NCBI GenBank assembly: GCA_031277395.1 | Contig: JAITML010000075.1 | Span: forward strand, 1 to 42,743 | Length of the DNA: 42,743 bases | From: Methylobacillus sp. | Lineage (GTDB): Bacteria > Pseudomonadota > Gammaproteobacteria > Burkholderiales > Methylophilaceae | Direction: 5' to 3' | Shown: piece after piece, positions 1 to 10,171 of the stretch | Position numbering within the stretch: position 1 is the first letter of the stretch | Layout of the letters: every line of letters begins with the position of its first letter | The notes under the pieces: generated by a model | What the model was told of the DNA's origin: nothing | The model's input: the letters and a program-made list of their open reading frames with translations, nothing else | The model's database searches: none | Translations under genes and position numbers: made by a program

Positions 1-219
1 TATGCGGCGTTGAACTGGTGGCATGCGCCGGATTCGCAGGCCATGAACTTTGGCCCGACGCACGTCAAGGACAGCCTGCCGAAAAACCTGGGTGAGGCCA
101 AGCTCGGCGTCGAAGGCCACCTATCCCCCGCCACGACTGTATGGAGCGGCGTAGGTACCCAGTTCGGCAGCGATTACCGGAATGTCTTCTTTAATCTGGG
201 GTTGAAGTATGCGTGGTAG
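1..219 (+). CDS. Outer-membrane beta-barrel protein, C-terminal end (partial, possibly autotransporter barrel)
   Basis: The reading frame is already open at base 1 and ends with TAG at 217-219, leaving the last 72 residues. The final strand, FFNLGLKYAW, alternates hydrophobic and polar residues and ends in an aromatic residue. That is the usual recognition signal for the BAM assembly machinery in outer-membrane barrels. The segment VWSGVGTQFGSDYRN resembles the final hairpin of autotransporter barrel domains, so an autotransporter is the likeliest family. This is inference, because the passenger domain lies outside the window. A hairpin terminator follows at 263-295. Confidence 0.6.
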   Translation, partial: YAALNWWHAPDSQAMNFGPTHVKDSLPKNLGEAKLGVEGHLSPATTVWSGVGTQFGSDYRNVFFNLGLKYAW

Positions 220-262
220 ATAAAAGGCCGGAGTTGGGCAGGTAGCACACCAAAACCTTGGA

Positions 263-295
263 CTCCCGCCTGCGCGGAAGCGGCGGGCTTCTTTT
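263..295 (+). terminator. Rho-independent terminator after the barrel gene
   Basis: Stem CCCGCC (265-270) pairs with GGCGGG (282-287). A T-rich tract CTTCTTTT follows on the plus strand. It lies 45 bases after the barrel stop codon and before the convergent gloA. Confidence 0.6.
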
Positions 296-330
296 GAGTT
301 TTACTTCCTGTGAAACTTGTCATCATGCCT

Positions 331-726
331 TCAGTACCCTGCCGTACCCTTCTGAATAAACTCGATTTTGTAGCCATCAGGATCTTCGATAAAAGCGAGC
401 ACGGTGGTGCCATGCTTCATCGGACCTGCTTCACGGATCACTTTGCCGCCCACCTGCTTCACTCTCTCGCAAGCAGCATAGGCGTCATCAACTTCGATTG
501 CGATATGGCCGAAGGCAGTGCCGAGATCATAGTTGTCGGTGCCCCAGTTGTAGGTAAGTTCCAGCACGGTGTGGTCGCGCTCGCCGCCGTAGCCGACAAA
601 GGCAAGGGTGAATTTGCCATCGGGATACTCCTCGCGGCGCAGCACCTGCATGCCGAGAATCTGGGTATAGAACTGAATGGAGCGGTCGAGATTGCCGACA
701 CGCAGCATGGTGTGAAGTATGCGCAT
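331..726 (-). CDS. gloA: Lactoylglutathione lyase (glyoxalase I)
   Basis: This 131-residue enzyme isomerises the hemithioacetal of methylglyoxal and glutathione to S-lactoylglutathione, the first step of cytoplasmic methylglyoxal detoxification. Its length fits the short bacterial, nickel-type class. All four expected metal ligands fall at the same numbers as in the E. coli enzyme: His5 (MRILH), Glu56 (VLELTYN), His74 (FGHIAIEV) and Glu122 (IEFIQ). It is transcribed away from mtfA, with 54 bases between the two starts. Assignment is secure. Confidence 0.95.
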   Translation of the reverse strand: MRILHTMLRVGNLDRSIQFYTQILGMQVLRREEYPDGKFTLAFVGYGGERDHTVLELTYNWGTDNYDLGTAFGHIAIEVDDAYAACERVKQVGGKVIREAGPMKHGTTVLAFIEDPDGYKIEFIQKGTAGY

Positions 727-780
727 GTGTTTTCCTGAATCTGTGGGAACAAAATCTTATTATCCCCGTAAAATCACGTC

Positions 781-1602
781 ATGGGTATATTCGCAAACTG
801 GCGCAGAAAGCGCATCCTCAAACATTCGCGCATTCCGCAAACGGAATGGGACGCTATCGTTGCAGGATTGCCGCTGCTTGCCGGTTTGTCACAGGAGGAA
901 TTGCGGCGTCTGCGCGATCTGGCCACATTGTTTCTGCACGAAAAAAGTTTTGAGCCGGTGCAGGGACTGGAACTCAACGAGGCGATGAAAATTGATCTTG
1001 CGGCGCAGGCCGCGCTGCCCATTCTCAATCTCGGATTTCACTGGTACGACGGCTGGACTTCCGTGGTGCTGTATCCCGATGAATACGCCACACGCCATGA
1101 ATGGGTGGACGAAAACGGTCTCGTGCACAGCCGCCGTGAAATTCGCGCAGGCGAGGCCTGGGAACGCGGCCCCGTGGTGTGGTCTTGGGCGGATGTCGCC
1201 GCCTCGGGCGCATGCGAAGATGGTTACAACACGGTCATTCACGAACTCGCGCACAAGCTCGATTCCAGCAGCGGCCACATCAACGGCTGCCCCGCGCTGC
1301 ACGCGGGAATGCGCGTGCGCGATTGGCGCGCGGCATTTGAACCGGCTTTTGATGATTTATGCCGTCGCGTTGATGCGGGCGAACACACCGCCATCGACCC
1401 CTACGCCACTGAAGCTCCCGAAGAATTTTTTGCGGTGACCAGTGAATATTTCTTTGAATTGCCCGGCTTGCTCAAACAGATTTATCCGGCGGTGTATGAG
1501 CAAATGCGTTTGTTTTACCGGCAGGATCCGGTGACGCGGTTGGCAGGGCAAGGTGTGGCTATTCCCAGTCGATCACCGGATTGTCACCAAAATATTTTTT
1601 GA
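781..1602 (+). CDS. mtfA: MtfA-family zinc metallopeptidase (Mlc titration factor A)
   Basis: This 273-residue protein belongs to the MtfA (DUF980) family. In E. coli, MtfA is a cytoplasmic zinc aminopeptidase that binds the repressor Mlc and so relieves repression of glucose uptake genes. The HExxH zinc motif is HELAH at residues 154-158. The conserved downstream segment YATEAPEEFFAVTSEYFF (about 208-225) supplies the glutamate ligand. The N-terminal part (PLLAGLSQEELRRLRDLA) is the typical helical leader. No mlc or sugar phosphotransferase gene is visible nearby, so its partner here is unknown. The 3' end overlaps the convergent gene at 1559-1960 by 44 bases. Confidence 0.9.
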   Translation: MGIFANWRRKRILKHSRIPQTEWDAIVAGLPLLAGLSQEELRRLRDLATLFLHEKSFEPVQGLELNEAMKIDLAAQAALPILNLGFHWYDGWTSVVLYPDEYATRHEWVDENGLVHSRREIRAGEAWERGPVVWSWADVAASGACEDGYNTVIHELAHKLDSSSGHINGCPALHAGMRVRDWRAAFEPAFDDLCRRVDAGEHTAIDPYATEAPEEFFAVTSEYFFELPGLLKQIYPAVYEQMRLFYRQDPVTRLAGQGVAIPSRSPDCHQNIF

Positions 1603-1960
1603 TCCATACCTTCCGGCGTTCTGATCCCCGTCCTACATCAGATACATCTTCGTAGGTGTAATCAATGGAGAACTTTCCTTGCGCAGAAAGTATGAAGGTC
1701 GCACCCGACCAGACTTCACAGCCCGCGCTTTTGAAGCAGTTGCGAAGCTCCCTGAATTTTTCTGTTACTTTATTCAGGCCAGTATTCAAATACTGGAAAC
1801 GGCCATTGGGCTTCAGATAAAACATGCCGTAAGCCCAAGTATCATCCATCATTTCAACGCGCATCCAGGCCGTATCAAAATCATCAAGGATGGCGTCATA
1901 GATCAATTGCCCGATTTTGGGGTAAAAGTTTTCTGCTTCGGGAATGATGGTTTCGCTCAT
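1559..1960 (-). CDS. YezG-like (DUF600) immunity-type protein
   Basis: The frame is open up to 2131, but the best start is the ATG at 1960, preceded by a strong Shine-Dalgarno AGGAGG. This gives 133 residues. The pattern FRELRNCFKSAG, then VWSGATFIL, GKFSIDYTYED and RRKVWIKKYFG matches the YezG/DUF600 family as I know it. Some members neutralise LXG-type polymorphic toxins in Gram-positive bacteria. No toxin with a recognisable LXG domain or nuclease tail is visible here, so this looks like an orphan immunity gene or a family member with another role. It sits 28 bases after the gene ending at 1989 and is probably co-transcribed with it. Confidence 0.6.
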   Translation of the reverse strand: MSETIIPEAENFYPKIGQLIYDAILDDFDTAWMRVEMMDDTWAYGMFYLKPNGRFQYLNTGLNKVTEKFRELRNCFKSAGCEVWSGATFILSAQGKFSIDYTYEDVSDVGRGSERRKVWIKKYFGDNPVIDWE

Positions 1961-1988
1961 GATGCCTCCTGTGTCGGTTACGCTGCAG

Positions 1989-2648
1989 TTACTTTTTTTG
2001 ATGTTGCAATTCACGCAATACCTTGTCCTCGTATTCCTTCCCGATCTGCTCGGCTGCGGCGGCATCCCCAAGTTCGAGCAAACCCGCTTCGGCTGCTTTC
2101 GCCAACGCATCCTGCGGCGCCGCGACGACAATCAGCATTTGATCTGTGGTGGCCAGACTTACGAACCGCGCTCTGGCCCCACGGCTTTCCATGATCGCAT
2201 TCATGAAGCGCAAAACCGCATCCACATCGTACCAGTCACCAAGATTCCTCGCTTCCACGCGGTAGCGATTGCCATCGGCATAGGCGATTAATTGATAGGG
2301 ATGGCTGTCATCATCGATTTCCGGCGGGTATTCCTCCTCGAACACCGCATCGTCGAGAACTGGTGACACCAGCGCAGCCAGGCTGCGCATGAGCGAATCG
2401 TGCTGGTTCGGAAACTGGCCGGTCTCGACATCGAACCAGTACGCCATATTCGCTTCGAGCAGTATCAATTCCGTCACATCCGAATCCAGCTTGCTGGTGT
2501 CCAGCGCGTCCAGCCGGTCAAAACCCATCGCGCTCAGTTGCGCGATACGCGCCTTGACCTCGGCAGTCCGTTGCGGTGTAATAACCTTCGATTTTGCCGC
2601 AGATGCCGCTTCATCCGTTAGCGATGATCTACGTTCGGAGTTGCACAT
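1989..2648 (-). CDS. Conserved hypothetical protein; probably the C-terminal half of a frameshifted lipoprotein
   Basis: From the first ATG (2648) this frame codes 219 residues of unrecognised function, rich in Asp and Glu. Segments such as ANMAYWFDVETG and NRYRVEARNLGDWYDV look well folded. No good ribosome binding site precedes the ATG. The frame remains open upstream of it and reads plausible protein (FYSSNPEAKARAIAACEHQP) back to the homopolymer at 2714-2719. Adding one base there joins it to the preceding lipoprotein frame as a single product of about 484 residues. I infer that it is the second part of one disrupted gene. If translated alone it would be a cytoplasmic protein of unknown role. 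Confidence 0.55.
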   Translation of the reverse strand: MCNSERRSSLTDEAASAAKSKVITPQRTAEVKARIAQLSAMGFDRLDALDTSKLDSDVTELILLEANMAYWFDVETGQFPNQHDSLMRSLAALVSPVLDDAVFEEEYPPEIDDDSHPYQLIAYADGNRYRVEARNLGDWYDVDAVLRFMNAIMESRGARARFVSLATTDQMLIVVAAPQDALAKAAEAGLLELGDAAAAEQIGKEYEDKVLRELQHQKK

Positions 2649-3442
2649 AGCATCGCGTGGTTGGTGCTCGCAAGCCGCAATCGCGCGAGCCTTGGCTTCT
2701 GGGTTGCTGGAATAAAAAACGACATGGCAATGCTGTCCGCGCGATCCGGATCCTTGATTTCAGCGTGTATCTTGAGCATTTCAGCATCCACAGCAGGGTT
2801 ACGCTGCTCCATGGCCGTGAACGCCGCCTTGCGCGCATCAAACTTGTCACCGTCAAAAATCACCGCGCGTACTGCTGTGATGAGTCGTGGATTGAATGGA
2901 GGCTGCTCACGGTCGCGTATGTCCCAATGTTTTGAGTAGAACTCGATAATGGCGGAGTCCGGCGTATCGACCCGCACGATGAGCGGCAGGTCTGCCACCA
3001 CGGCGCAGTTTTCGGCAAAGGCATCGGCGACCGCCAATCGCAGCGTGCTCGCAGGTGCCGTCATGGTTTGGCGCGCCATGTTACAAAACTTCTCGTTTGC
3101 GGCGGTATAGCGCAACAGCCTGCGCCATTGTTCTACCCAAGCTTTCGCATCGCCTGCGGGCACGGCGGTAGCGGCTGTTCGCAACCGTTCCAGCCACACC
3201 GCCTGACCCGAAGCGATGCTATCAACGACATGTTGCACAGGAGCAACTGACGGCAGTTTGCCTTCCGCCCAGTCGCGCAACGCGACGGCAGAAGTAGGCA
3301 ATGGTGCTGAATATCTCGCCGGTACCGCCGCCTTGTCCATTGTCACGGATGCCGCTGTTACCGTGGCAGGTGAATCCGGAACAGGTGAACACGCCGCAAT
3401 CAGCATCGCCGACAGGCAAATTGGCACGATGAAGTTTTTCAT
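2618..3442 (-). CDS. Putative lipoprotein, N-terminal part of a frameshifted gene
   Basis: The start is placed at the ATG at 3442 because it opens a lipoprotein signal: MKNFIVPICLSAMLIAAC, with lipobox LIAAC. The frame at 3514 lacks such a start. As read, the product has 274 residues. Cys18 would be lipidated and anchored in the envelope. The body is mostly helical (KAWVEQWRRLLRYTAANEKF, LRLAVADAFAENC) and I do not recognise a family. The last roughly 33 residues after SIAMSFF (IPATQKPRLARL...) look like out-of-frame sequence. The overlapping downstream frame continues more naturally, pointing to a one-base loss at 2714-2719. Its function is unknown. Confidence 0.6.
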   Translation of the reverse strand: MKNFIVPICLSAMLIAACSPVPDSPATVTAASVTMDKAAVPARYSAPLPTSAVALRDWAEGKLPSVAPVQHVVDSIASGQAVWLERLRTAATAVPAGDAKAWVEQWRRLLRYTAANEKFCNMARQTMTAPASTLRLAVADAFAENCAVVADLPLIVRVDTPDSAIIEFYSKHWDIRDREQPPFNPRLITAVRAVIFDGDKFDARKAAFTAMEQRNPAVDAEMLKIHAEIKDPDRADSIAMSFFIPATQKPRLARLRLASTNHAMLCATPNVDHR

Positions 3443-3500
3443 TCGTGACTCAGTCGGGCAGGATGGGCACAGTAAATGCGCCCTGTCCCCACCATGCCAA

Positions 3501-4791
<1,291 letters not shown>

Positions 4792-4811
<20 letters not shown>

Positions 4812-6102
4812 CGATCACCGTCACCATTTTATCCGGCTGCACACGCCGCGCGAACGCATCCTTGATCTGCTGCGTCGTCACCGCGTTGACCTTCTGGTTG
4901 AAGTCATCGAGATAAGTCAGCGGCAGGCCGTAGAAACCGATCACCGACAGATAATCGAGTATCTTGCCGTTACTGTCGATACGCAGCGGAAATCCGCCGA
5001 TGATGTTGTCCTTGGCCGCTTTCAACTGCGCGGGCGTAGGGCCGGACTGGATGAATTTGTTAAGCGTTTCGCGTACCACGCCGAGCGCTGCATCGGTTTG
5101 CTCGCGCTTGGTTTGCAGCCCGATCCGGAACGGTCCCGCCTCACGCATGGGCATGAAATAACTGTAAACACTGTAGGCAAGGCCGCGTTTTTCACGCACT
5201 TCTTCCGTCAGCATGGCGACAAAACCGCCGCCGCCCAGAATATAGTTGCCGACATAGAGCGGAAAATAATCCGCATCACCGCGCTTCATGCCGGGGTAAC
5301 CGATGAATATGTGCGATTGCTCGGCGGGATGCGGAATGGTTTTTTCCACCGCGGCACCGGGCAACGGCACCGGCGGGATGACTTCCGCCGATGCGCCTTC
5401 CGACAGATTTGCCGTCAACTGCACTGCGATGGCTTCGGCCTGCGCGCGCGTGACATCGCCGATAATGGCGACAATCGCGGTGTTGCGCGTGTAGTGACTG
5501 TGATAAAACGCGACCAGATCATCGCGCGTAATTTTTTCCAGCGTTTCCGGCTCCATTTCCGCGTGCATCACATAAGGATGGCTGCCGAACAGCGCCTTGG
5601 CAAATGCCTTTTCGCCTATGCTCTCGGGCTGCGTCGCGGCCTCACGCAGACCTGCAATCGAGCGCGCCTTTTCGCGCTCCAGCACGCTTGCCGGGAAATC
5701 GGGTTTTTGCACAATCGCAGCCATCAATTCCAGCGCCGCTGCGCGTTCGCGTTCACTCGACAAAGTACGCAAGCTGATGCTTGCGCGATCCATGTCAAAA
5801 TCACCGCCCGTCTGCGCACCGATGTCGGCAAGGCGATTCGCGATTTGATCTTCGCTCAAATCTCCTGCGCCCAGATCGAGCAAGCCATGCGTCATACCCG
5901 CGAGGCCGGCTTTTTCCGCGCTGTCGGAACTGCTGCCTGCCGCAAAACTTACTTCCACATCGAGTATGGGCAAATCGTGATTTTCAACAAAATAAACTTT
6001 CGCACCTGTCGTGCTTTGCCAGGTTTGTATCGGCAACGCCGCTTGCGCGGATGCGGCGGTGAAGAGCGCGAGCAATAGAAACAGTTTAGTGAAGGTCTGC
6101 AT
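4792..6102 (-). CDS. M16 family peptidase-like subunit lacking the zinc motif
   Basis: From the ATG at 6102 the product has 436 residues and begins with a clear Sec signal peptide (MQTFTKLFLLLALFTAASAQA), so it is exported. It has the two-half M16 fold, with the R/Y-type C-terminal signature in REKRGLAYSVYSYF. Where active enzymes have HxxEH, this one reads GLAGMTHGLLDLG, so the zinc site is missing. The gene immediately upstream has HVLEH. Paired active and inactive M16 subunits are known in bacteria, and these two probably form a heterodimer in the periplasm. An alternative ATG at 6162 has a better ribosome site (GGAGGTG) but would put about 20 extra residues before the signal peptide. Confidence 0.85.
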
Positions 6103-6148
6103 AAATTCTCGAAATAAACTGGATGGTTGTCCGAAACCCGAACCTTTT

Positions 6149-7507
6149 TTAGCGAAGATCATGCGGCACCTCCGGCGCTTCTGGCTGGTTCTCGTCTATC
6201 GGTTGCGGATCCAGCGTCGCCACCGAAAGCTGGTCATCTGTCAGATATTTGTTGGCGACTTCCTTCACCTGCTCGGCGGTCACGGCTTGCAGGCGCTTGG
6301 GCATCTCGTCAATGTCGCGCCAGGAAAATCCCGTACTCTCCAGCATGCCAATCTGCATCGCCTGATAAAACATCGAGTCGCGCTGATAAACATCGGCGGC
6401 AATGACCTGCGCCTTGACCCGTTGAAGCTCGTCTTCGGTGATGCCTTCTTTCTTCACTTTTTCGATTTGCGCGCGTATGCCTTTTTCCAGTTCGTCAGCA
6501 CTGTGACCTTCACTCGGCGTGCCGCCAAACTCAAACAGCGCGGGACCGCGATTGATGGCGTCATAACCTGCGCCCACACTGACCGCGATGCGTTGCTGAC
6601 GCACCAGTTCGTGATTGAGGCGCGACGCGGGATTGCCGTCCATCACGCCCGCGAGAATTTCCAGCGCGTAAGGTTCCCAGTCATCCATCCTGACCAGCTT
6701 GGGCGCGCGATACGCCAGCGCAACATACGGTAATTTGGCCGGGGCCTTGACGATGGCGCGGCGCTCACCCTTCTGCGCCGGTTCATCCTGCGGTTTTCGT
6801 TTTGGAAGATCGCGCGCCTTGAGCGAGCCGAAATATTTTTTCGCGAGCGCGAACACCTGCTGCGGATTCACGTCGCCGACCACCACCAATGTCGCGTTGT
6901 TGGGCGTGTACCAGCGTTTGTACCAATCGCGCGCATCATTCGCGGTCATGTTGACAAGATCGTTCATCCAGCCGATCACCGGCCTGCCATACGGATTTGC
7001 CTTGAACGCCAGCGCCGCCAACTGCTCATCCACCTGTGATTGCGCACGGTCGTCAGTGCGCCAGCGACGCTCTTCCATCACCACCTGAACTTCCTTCGCA
7101 AACTCGGCATCCGACATGTTGAGGTTGACCATGCGATCTGCCTCCAGCCTGAACGAAAGCTCCAGATGTGATTTTTCCAGTTGCTGGAAATAAACGGTGT
7201 AATCGCGACTGGTAAACGCATTCTCGCGCCCGCCCGCCGCCGCGACGATACGCGAAAACTGTCCGGCGGGTACGGCCTTTGTGCCCTTGAACATCATGTG
7301 TTCCAGCACATGCGCGACCCCCGTCGTGCCATTGAATTCATCCACACTGCCTGCGCGATACCACACCTGTGACACCACCACGGGCGAGCGATGATCTTCC
7401 TGCACGACCACCTTGAAGCCGTTGGGGAATTTCATTTCCTGTATGTTTCCGGCAAACGCCGCCGCTGGCAGAGCTGCCAGCAAGAATAACAACCACCGTT
7501 TAAACAC
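6149..7507 (-). CDS. M16 family zinc metallopeptidase, active subunit (exported)
   Basis: This 452-residue protein starts at GTG 7507, with GGAG eight bases upstream. It carries a signal peptide (MFKRWLLFLLAALPAAAFAG). The inverted zinc motif HxxEH is HVLEH at residues 66-70. The third ligand is expected in VVMEERR near 145-146, about 75 residues further on, as in pitrilysin-type peptidases. A probable -10 box TATAAT lies at 7534-7539. The end overlaps the possible early start of the following inactive subunit by 14 bases. The two likely act together on peptides in the periplasm; the substrate is unknown. Confidence 0.9.
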   Translation of the reverse strand: MFKRWLLFLLAALPAAAFAGNIQEMKFPNGFKVVVQEDHRSPVVVSQVWYRAGSVDEFNGTTGVAHVLEHMMFKGTKAVPAGQFSRIVAAAGGRENAFTSRDYTVYFQQLEKSHLELSFRLEADRMVNLNMSDAEFAKEVQVVMEERRWRTDDRAQSQVDEQLAALAFKANPYGRPVIGWMNDLVNMTANDARDWYKRWYTPNNATLVVVGDVNPQQVFALAKKYFGSLKARDLPKRKPQDEPAQKGERRAIVKAPAKLPYVALAYRAPKLVRMDDWEPYALEILAGVMDGNPASRLNHELVRQQRIAVSVGAGYDAINRGPALFEFGGTPSEGHSADELEKGIRAQIEKVKKEGITEDELQRVKAQVIAADVYQRDSMFYQAMQIGMLESTGFSWRDIDEMPKRLQAVTAEQVKEVANKYLTDDQLSVATLDPQPIDENQPEAPEVPHDLR

Positions 7508-7533
7508 GTTGAATCTCCATTTTTCGTCCGACG

Positions 7534-7539
7534 ATTATA
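7534..7539 (-). promoter_or_regulatory. -10 box for the M16 peptidase-rsmD-coaD-ferredoxin operon
   Basis: A perfect TATAAT on the minus strand lies 27 bases upstream of the GTG start at 7507. No good -35 hexamer is visible at the matching distance, so the assignment rests on the -10 box and position. The rest of the 117-base divergent gap to ftsY contains a short CCGGT/ACCGG hairpin (7552-7572) and nothing else I can name. Confidence 0.45.
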
Positions 7540-7624
7540 CCTGCACGCAGGCCGGTTTTATGACCAGACCGGACGGAGAGAGTTCGGATTAGCGCATCCC
7601 TCCCATTCCGACTAAAATACCGCC

Positions 7625-8572
7625 ATGCTTGATCTCTTCAAAAAGAACGCGGATGCGACGACCGCGCCGGATTCCAAAACCAGTTGGGCGAATCGCTTGC
7701 GGCAAGGGCTTGCCCGCACACGCGCGCAACTCGGCGGTTTGTTCGGCGGCGGAAAAATCGACGAGGATGTTTATGACGAACTGGAATCCGTGCTGCTGAC
7801 CGCTGATGTCGGCGTCAAGGCAACCCAAGCACTGCTGGAACAGGTGCGCTCCACTGTGAAAAAGCAGGCATTGACCGATACCGCGCAATTGCGCGTGGCG
7901 TTGCAGCAGGCATTGACCGATTTGCTCGCGCCGCTCGCGCAACCGCTGGTGACGGACGGACATCAGCCGTATGTCATCATGCTGGCGGGAGTAAACGGCG
8001 CGGGCAAGACGACGACCATAGGCAAGCTCGCATGGCGTTTGCAAGCTGAAGGCAAATCGGTGCTGATCGCGGCAGGTGACACATTTCGCGCGGCGGCGCG
8101 TGAGCAACTGGCCGAGTGGGGCGAGCGCAATCAGGTGCAGGTGATCGCGCAGAGCGGCGGCGATCCGGCAGCGGTGATTTTTGATGCGGTGAATGCGGCG
8201 CAGGCGCGCGGCATCGACGTGGTGCTTGCGGATACTGCGGGACGATTGCCGACGCAGCTCAATCTCATGGAGGAAATCCGCAAGGTGAAGCGCGTGATCG
8301 ACAAGGCGCTGCCCGGCGCGCCGCATGAAATTTTGCTGGTTCTCGACGCCAACACCGGCCAGAACGCAATTGCGCAGGTCAAGGCATTTGACGATGCACT
8401 TGGCGCAACCGGGCTCGCGCTGACCAAGCTCGACGGCACCGCAAAAGGCGGCGTAATCGCGGCCATTGCGAAGGAGCGCGCAATTCCGATACGTTTCATC
8501 GGTGTGGGCGAGCAGCTGGATGATTTGCAGCCGTTCGTCGCGCAGGATTTCGCGGAGGCGTTGCTCGCATGA
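7625..8572 (+). CDS. ftsY: Signal recognition particle receptor FtsY
   Basis: FtsY is the GTPase that docks SRP-bound ribosomes at the inner membrane. The 315-residue product has a short N-terminal region, then the helical N domain (about 25-100), then the NG GTPase domain. Visible motifs are G1 GVNGAGKTTT (about 122-131), the insertion-box region DTFRAAAREQL, G3 DTAGRLPTQ, G4 TKLDGTAKGG and the closing FIGVGEQLDDLQPF. The acidic A domain of enterobacterial FtsY is largely missing, as in many betaproteobacteria. The stop overlaps the ftsE start (ATGA), consistent with an ftsY-ftsE-ftsX operon. Confidence 0.96.
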   Translation: MLDLFKKNADATTAPDSKTSWANRLRQGLARTRAQLGGLFGGGKIDEDVYDELESVLLTADVGVKATQALLEQVRSTVKKQALTDTAQLRVALQQALTDLLAPLAQPLVTDGHQPYVIMLAGVNGAGKTTTIGKLAWRLQAEGKSVLIAAGDTFRAAAREQLAEWGERNQVQVIAQSGGDPAAVIFDAVNAAQARGIDVVLADTAGRLPTQLNLMEEIRKVKRVIDKALPGAPHEILLVLDANTGQNAIAQVKAFDDALGATGLALTKLDGTAKGGVIAAIAKERAIPIRFIGVGEQLDDLQPFVAQDFAEALLA

Positions 8573-9219
8573 TCAAATTCGACCGCGTCGGCAAACTTTA
8601 TCCCGGCGGCCATGAGGCGCTCAACAATCTTTCGTTTGAAATCGCGCAGGGCGAATTGGTATTTGTCACCGGGCACTCGGGCGCGGGTAAAAGCACATTG
8701 CTCAAACTGATCGCCGGACTGGAACGCGCGACTTCCGGCACCGTGCTCATCGGCCATCAAAACATCAGCCAGCTGCGCCGCGCCGCCCTGCCTTTTCTGC
8801 GCCGCAAATTCGGCATGGTGTTTCAGGATCACAAACTGCTGTATGACCGCAACGTGTTCGACAACGTCGCGCTGCCGCTGCACATCAACGGCGTGGTTGG
8901 GCAGGAAGCTGCCAAGCGCGTGCGCGCCGCGCTCGACAAAGTCGGACTGCTGGGGCGCGAGCGCGCCATGCCGGTCACGCTTTCAGGCGGTGAACAGCAG
9001 CGGCTCGCCATTGCGCGCGCAGTGGTAAGCCGTCCGGAAATTCTCATCGCCGACGAACCCATGGCGAATCTTGATGACAGCTATGCGACCGATCTCATGC
9101 GATTGTTCCGTTCCTTCCATCAGGTCGGCGTAACCGTATTGATCGCCACCCATGCGCGCGGCGGCGAACAATCCGGCAGTGATCGTGTTCTGCATCTGAC
9201 GCAGGGGAAGCTGGCATGA
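8569..9219 (+). CDS. ftsE: Cell division ATP-binding protein FtsE
   Basis: FtsE is the ATPase of the FtsEX complex, which activates peptidoglycan hydrolases at the septum through periplasmic partners. The 216-residue product shows Walker [10 protein letters not shown] (35-43), the Q-loop VFQDHKLL, the ABC signature LSGGEQQR and Walker [13 protein letters not shown], followed by the H-loop ATHARG. It overlaps ftsY upstream and ftsX downstream by four bases each, so translation is probably coupled. Confidence 0.96.
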   Translation: MIKFDRVGKLYPGGHEALNNLSFEIAQGELVFVTGHSGAGKSTLLKLIAGLERATSGTVLIGHQNISQLRRAALPFLRRKFGMVFQDHKLLYDRNVFDNVALPLHINGVVGQEAAKRVRAALDKVGLLGRERAMPVTLSGGEQQRLAIARAVVSRPEILIADEPMANLDDSYATDLMRLFRSFHQVGVTVLIATHARGGEQSGSDRVLHLTQGKLA

Positions 9220-10118
9220 TTGCCCAACACAAACTCGCTCTTGCGCAAGTACTCACCCGTGCGCGCCGCGCGCCGCTTGCGTGGCTCATGATGGTCGCCG
9301 TGATCGGCGTAACGCTCGCGCTTCCGGCAATGCTGTATGTTGCGCTGGAGAATGCGCAGCGGCTCGCAGGCGGACTGGCAACCGCGCCGCAAATCAGCCT
9401 GTTCATGGCAATGGATGCCTCGCAGGAACAAGTTGCCGATGTGGAAGCGCGCTTGAAAAATCACGCGGGTGTGGCGTCCTGGCGTTTTGTTTCACGCGAC
9501 GAGGCATGGAAGAACATGCAGGCCGACGCGGATCTGGCTGATGTTGCTGCCGGACTGGAAAAAAACCCGCTGCCCGATGCGTTTATCATAGACCCCAGGG
9601 AACACGACAATCCGGCGGCACTTGATACGCTGCAACAGGAATTGCAGCAATGGCCGGGAGTGGAGCGCGCGCAACTCGATGCCGTCTGGGTCAAACGATT
9701 GCATGGCTTGCTCGCGCTCGGCAACAAACTGGTCATATTGATCGCCGCGCTGCTCGGTTTCGCGCTGCTGATTATCACGGGCAACAGCATACGCTTGCAG
9801 ATCGCCAACCAGCACGAGGAAATACAACTGAGCCGCCTCATAGGCGCCACCGACCGCTTCATCCGTCGGCCGTTTCTTTACGCAGGCACGCTGTACGGCA
9901 TAGGCGGCGGTATCGCGGCGCTGCTGACCGTGCTCGCGGCGACGTGGTTTTTCAATGAATCCGTCACCGAAATCACCGCGCTCTATGCCTCCGATTTCCG
10001 CCTCACCGTTCCGCTCGCAGACATGGCGTTGACCCTCATCACCGGCTCCGCCCTGCTCGGCTGGCTTGCCTCCCGGTTCGCCGTTAACCGCGCATTGTCG
10101 GGGATTGAAAGCTATTGA
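9216..10118 (+). CDS. ftsX: Cell division protein FtsX
   Basis: FtsX is the membrane subunit of FtsEX. The 300-residue product has an N-terminal cytoplasmic segment, a first membrane helix (about residues 24-43, WLMMVAVIGVTLALPAMLYV), and a periplasmic domain (about 50-165) that in the family contacts hydrolase activators. Three more membrane helices follow (around 172-192, 222-244 and 266-288). The cytoplasmic segment EEIQLSRLIGATDRFIRRPF between helices two and three is typical of the family. It closes the ftsY-ftsE-ftsX operon; rpoH follows after 113 bases with its own promoter. Confidence 0.95.
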   Translation: MIAQHKLALAQVLTRARRAPLAWLMMVAVIGVTLALPAMLYVALENAQRLAGGLATAPQISLFMAMDASQEQVADVEARLKNHAGVASWRFVSRDEAWKNMQADADLADVAAGLEKNPLPDAFIIDPREHDNPAALDTLQQELQQWPGVERAQLDAVWVKRLHGLLALGNKLVILIAALLGFALLIITGNSIRLQIANQHEEIQLSRLIGATDRFIRRPFLYAGTLYGIGGGIAALLTVLAATWFFNESVTEITALYASDFRLTVPLADMALTLITGSALLGWLASRFAVNRALSGIESY

Positions 10119-10171
10119 GCCTTCCGTGGCGGCTTTCTGCCAGCCGCTTGAATTTCCGAAACTTTTCCAAG

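Noticed and set aside
1961-2131. Longer N-terminus for the YezG-like protein
   Set aside because: The extension is Arg-rich, overlaps the preceding gene and lacks a ribosome site, while the ATG at 1960 has AGGAGG at ideal distance.
6103-6162. Earlier start at 6162 for the inactive M16 subunit
   Set aside because: It has a good GGAGGTG but would place 20 residues before a well-formed signal peptide. It is kept only as an alternative.
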